Of a stretch of 8,228 nt of DNA, positions 6,080-8,228 are shown one piece after another. Under the pieces are notes generated by a model, which ran no database searches, was not told the origin of the DNA, and saw nothing but the letters and a program-made list of their open reading frames with translations. Both the position numbers and the translations under genes were made by a program. Each line of letters starts with the position of its first letter. Position 1 is the stretch's first letter. Source of the stretch: an uncultured Gammaproteobacteria bacterium (GTDB lineage Bacteria; Pseudomonadota; Gammaproteobacteria; GCA-001735895); assembly GCA_937980285.1 (NCBI GenBank), contig CALJQI010000277.1:1-8228 (forward strand), written 5' to 3'.

Positions 6080-6768
6080 ACGACCCTAAAATCATCGTTG
6101 CGCTAGATTTTCCAGATTACCAACAGGCCCTCGATTTTTCTCGTAAAACCTCACCTGAACAGTGCAGGCTGAAGGTGGGTAAGGAACTGTTTACCAGCGC
6201 CGGTCCCGCACTGGTCGAAAAGCTGATCGACCGCGGTTTTGACGTCTTTCTCGACCTCAAGTATCACGACATTCCCAACACCGTCAACAAGGCCGCCAGC
6301 GCGGCGGCGAAGCTGGGGGTATGGATGCTGAACGTACACGCCATGGGCGGCACTGCAATGATGCAGGCCGCGCGCGAAGGTATCGAGGTAGTTGCAAGGC
6401 GACCTTACCTGATAGCCGTTACCGTGCTGACCAGCATGTCGCAGGATGATTTGACTGCGCTAGGTGTCAACATGCCGTTGCCGCGCCTGGTCGAGCGACT
6501 GGCTCGGCAGGCGGTCGATAGCGGACTCGACGGGGTTGTCTGTTCGGCGCAGGAAGCGCGCGGACTGCGAGCCAGCCTGGGCCAGTCGGCTTTACTGGTA
6601 ACGCCTGGAATCCGGCCGGAATGGGCGGCTGCGGATGACCAGCACCGCATTGTAACCCCCGCGCAGGCGCTGGCCGATGGCGCCAGTTACCTGGTAGTCG
6701 GGCGACCGATTACCCGCCACCAGGACCCGGCCGAAGCCCTGGGGATGATTGCAGAATCAATTTCATAG
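6076..6768 (+). CDS. pyrF: Orotidine 5'-phosphate decarboxylase
   Basis: Decarboxylates OMP to UMP, the last step of de novo pyrimidine synthesis in the cytoplasm. The 230-residue product is a complete TIM-barrel enzyme. Substrate and catalytic residues are present: Asp11 (VALDF), Lys33 (RLKVGKELF), and the DLKYHDIPNT motif with Asp60, Lys62 and Asp65. LNVHAMGG, TVLTSM, GVVCSAQEA, VTPGIRP (phosphate-binding loop) and VVGRPIT near the C-terminus follow in the normal order. ATG 6076 is chosen because MNDPKIIVALD aligns with the family start and it overlaps the lapB TGA (6077-6079) by four bases; upstream in-frame codons lie within lapB and would add non-family residues. lapB-pyrF adjacency is conserved in gammaproteobacteria without an evident shared pathway. 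No convincing terminator follows. Confidence 0.97.
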   Translation: MNDPKIIVALDFPDYQQALDFSRKTSPEQCRLKVGKELFTSAGPALVEKLIDRGFDVFLDLKYHDIPNTVNKAASAAAKLGVWMLNVHAMGGTAMMQAAREGIEVVARRPYLIAVTVLTSMSQDDLTALGVNMPLPRLVERLARQAVDSGLDGVVCSAQEARGLRASLGQSALLVTPGIRPEWAAADDQHRIVTPAQALADGASYLVVGRPITRHQDPAEALGMIAESIS

Positions 6769-6787
6769 CCAACTTCGGGCTGCGCGG

Positions 6788-6816
6788 ATGACAGCCATTT
6801 GACGAATCGTTACACT
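6788..6816 (+). promoter_or_regulatory. Candidate sigma70 promoter of accA
   Basis: ATGACA (6788-6793, 5/6 to TTGACA), a 17-base spacer, then TACACT (6811-6816, 4/6 to TATAAT), lying in the 79-base gap between pyrF and accA. The predicted start is near 6823, giving a leader of about 25 bases with AAGGG (6837-6841) 6 bases before the accA ATG. It would let accA-tilS be transcribed independently of lapB-pyrF. Motif match only. Confidence 0.45.
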
Positions 6817-6821
6817 ATTGC

Positions 6822-6835
6822 GAATTTGACAATTC
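6822..6835 (+). promoter_or_regulatory. Inverted repeat at predicted accA transcription start
   Basis: GAATT (6822-6826) and AATTC (6831-6835) form a perfect 5-bp inverted repeat around TGAC. It covers about +1 to +13 of the predicted accA transcript and ends 1 base before the Shine-Dalgarno AAGGG. It could be a small operator or a weak 5' hairpin; being short and AT-rich, it could also be chance. Confidence 0.25.
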
Positions 6836-6847
6836 CAAGGGTTATTA

Positions 6848-7807
6848 ATGGACCCCAACTTCCTAGATTTTGAACAACCGATCGCCGAACTGCAGGCCAA
6901 GATTTCGGAGCTGCGCTACGTCACCGACGATTCGGAGATCAATATCAGCCAGGAAATCCAGACGCTGGAACGCAAGGCGGAATCGCTTACCACGTCGATT
7001 TTCTCGAAGCTGTCCGCATGGCAGATATCGCAGCTGTCGCGGCATCCGAATCGGCCTTATACGATCGATTATATCGACCGTATTTTTACCGATTTCGAGT
7101 ATCTGCACGGAGATCGCGCCTTCGCCGACGATCATCCAATCGTTGGCGGCATTGGCAGGCTCGAGGGCAGGCCGGTGATGGTTATCGGCCAGCAAAAAGG
7201 GCGCGATACCCGCGAAAAGATCAAGCGTAATTTCGGCATGCCGCGTCCCGAGGGCTATCGCAAGGCGCTGCGCCTGATGAAAATGGCGGAGAAATTCAAA
7301 ATGCCCCTGTTGACGCTGGTCGATACCCCCGGCGCCTATCCGGGTATAGGCGCAGAGGAGCGCGGTCAAAGCGAAGCAATCGCCAAAAACCTGTATGCCC
7401 TGGCCGAGCTGAAAACGCCGATCATCTGCACCGTTATCGGTGAGGGCGGTTCCGGCGGCGCGCTCGCTATTTGCGTCGGTGATCGAATCAATATGCTGCA
7501 GTACGCGACCTATTCGGTCATATCTCCCGAGGGTTGCGCCTCGATCCTGTGGAAAAGCGCGGACAAGGCTTCGCAGGCCGCCGAAGCCATGGGCATTACC
7601 GCGAAACGACTGCATTCGCTGAACCTGATCGATAACATTATTCGCGAACCGCTCGGCGGCGCGCATCGTGAATATGACCAGATCGCCGATTCTCTGAAAC
7701 AAAGCCTGACAGAAAGCCTCGAGGCGCTCGAATCCATCACCATCGACAAGTTGCTCGATCAGCGTTATCAAAAGCTGATGGCTTTTGGCCAGTACCGGGA
7801 AAGCTGA
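6848..7807 (+). CDS. accA: Acetyl-CoA carboxylase carboxyltransferase subunit alpha
   Basis: With AccD it forms the carboxyltransferase that moves CO2 from carboxybiotin (on AccB) to acetyl-CoA, making malonyl-CoA, the committed step of fatty acid synthesis. The 319 residues equal the E. coli length and begin MDPNFLDFEQPIAELQAKI, very close to the family start. A helical N-terminal segment (about 1-60) precedes the crotonase-like fold. Visible signatures: ARHPxRPYT-like SRHPNRPYTIDYI, VGGIGRLEGRPVMVIGQQKGR, NFGMPRPEGYRKALRLM, DTPGAYPGIGAEERGQ (EERGQ 170-174), and the oxyanion-hole glycine loop GEGGSGGALAI (198-208). SPEGCASILWKSADKA and PLGGAHR complete the match. The zinc ribbon belongs to AccD and is not expected here. 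ATG 6848 has AAGGG 6 bases upstream. In many gammaproteobacteria accA follows dnaE; here it follows pyrF. Confidence 0.98.
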   Translation: MDPNFLDFEQPIAELQAKISELRYVTDDSEINISQEIQTLERKAESLTTSIFSKLSAWQISQLSRHPNRPYTIDYIDRIFTDFEYLHGDRAFADDHPIVGGIGRLEGRPVMVIGQQKGRDTREKIKRNFGMPRPEGYRKALRLMKMAEKFKMPLLTLVDTPGAYPGIGAEERGQSEAIAKNLYALAELKTPIICTVIGEGGSGGALAICVGDRINMLQYATYSVISPEGCASILWKSADKASQAAEAMGITAKRLHSLNLIDNIIREPLGGAHREYDQIADSLKQSLTESLEALESITIDKLLDQRYQKLMAFGQYRES

Positions 7808-7829
7808 CAGGGTATTAACCTGGCTTCAG

Positions 7830-8228
7830 ATGCGCGCCTGCCTGGAATCGATTCCTGAAGACATCAATCGTGTTTTCGTGGCTTATAGCGGCGGTCTCGA
7901 TTCCAGCGTATTGCTGCACCTGCTGCTGTCTGAAAAAAGAAAATTTCAAATAATCCCCTGGCATATTAATCACGGCCTGGTCGAAAGCGCGCAACAGATG
8001 GAGCAGTTCTGTCTTCGGCAGGCCGACGTCAACGGTCTCGAAATTCGTGTGCACCACCTGGACCTGGGCGATACCGATAGCAACATAGAGGCTGTCGCGC
8101 GGCGCCTGCGATACCAGTTGTTCGAGCGACACAGCGGCCACGGCGACTGTATTCTGACCGCCCATCATGCCGATGACCAGGCGGAAACTTTTTTACTCAA
8201 CGCCTTGCGCGGATCGGGCGCCGCCGGA
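7830..8228 (+). CDS. tilS: tRNA(Ile)-lysidine synthetase, 5' part (3' end outside window)
   Basis: Attaches lysine to C34 of the CAU-anticodon tRNA(Ile) using ATP, switching it from methionine to isoleucine identity and AUA decoding; essential in most bacteria. The first 133 codons are visible, with no stop before the edge; about 300 residues of a typical 430-440 are missing. The N-type ATP pyrophosphatase P-loop SGGLDS is at residues 20-25, followed by WHINHGL (44-50) and HHADDQAET (112-120), the diagnostic TilS order. ATG 7830 is the only usable start in this frame after the last accA codons, and it puts the P-loop at the usual distance. No good Shine-Dalgarno lies within 12 bases (an AGGG at 7809-7812 is too far), so translation may depend on coupling with accA, 22 bases upstream. 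accA-tilS adjacency is seen in Pseudomonas and relatives. Confidence 0.95.
   Translation, partial: MRACLESIPEDINRVFVAYSGGLDSSVLLHLLLSEKRKFQIIPWHINHGLVESAQQMEQFCLRQADVNGLEIRVHHLDLGDTDSNIEAVARRLRYQLFERHSGHGDCILTAHHADDQAETFLLNALRGSGAAG

Noticed and set aside
6826..6831. Second TTGACA hexamer just before accA
   Set aside because: The matching -10 position falls in the accA start codon region (TGGACC) and does not resemble TATAAT; the ATGACA-N17-TACACT pair upstream fits better.
6863..7771. Long open frame (302 codons) on the minus strand opposite accA
   Set aside because: Shadow of accA, covering nearly the same span with no recognisable domain. The accA sense frame is a complete, full-length family match.
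7808..7822. CAGG/CCTG inverted repeat between accA and tilS
   Set aside because: Four base pairs with a seven-base loop and no T tract; too weak to call a terminator or operator.

Overview
The window is a stretch of bacterial core chromosome. Every gene lies on the + strand and intergenic gaps are short. Protein content and gene order point to a gammaproteobacterium: tyrA-aroA-cmk-rpsA-ihfB-lapB-pyrF is a known gammaproteobacterial neighbourhood, and accA-tilS is a second one. Base composition looks moderately GC-rich, about 55-60% by eye. Genus cannot be named from this sequence. I see no mobile element, CRISPR array, tRNA, rRNA, phage gene or toxin-antitoxin pair.

Layout. The 3' part of tyrA (1-762, cut at the left edge) overlaps aroA (762-2066) by one base, and aroA overlaps cmk (2056-2739) by 11 bases. 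These three look like one translationally coupled unit for tyrosine/chorismate and CMP metabolism. A 104-base spacer (2740-2843) separates cmk from rpsA and is the most structured non-coding DNA here. It holds a good intrinsic-terminator-like hairpin with a T7 tract, two further small hairpins (one overlapping the rpsA Shine-Dalgarno), and a possible 14-codon ORF that crosses the terminator. Two promoter-like motifs sit just upstream, in an AT-rich island inside cmk. rpsA (2844-4517) ends in a perfect 12-bp GC-rich hairpin and is followed by ihfB (4601-4885), lapB (4925-6079) and pyrF (6076-6768, ATGA overlap with lapB). A 79-base gap with a plausible sigma70 promoter and a small inverted repeat precedes accA (6848-7807). 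tilS (7830 to the right edge) is cut at its 3' end.

How the genes fit together. tyrA and aroA serve aromatic amino acid synthesis. cmk and pyrF serve pyrimidine nucleotide synthesis. rpsA (mRNA loading on the 30S) and tilS (isoleucine tRNA decoding) serve translation, and ihfB encodes half of the nucleoid-bending factor IHF. lapB (LPS quality control through LpxC turnover) and accA (the committed step of fatty acid synthesis) both bear on envelope lipid supply. All are housekeeping genes; this is a growth-related cluster, not an accessory system.

I found no undescribed biological system. The points most worth checking are the cmk-rpsA leader (terminator, mini-ORF, three-hairpin fold), the class II-type EPSP synthase, the unfused but touching tyrA/aroA pair, the absence of lapA next to lapB, and the joining of pyrF to accA-tilS.
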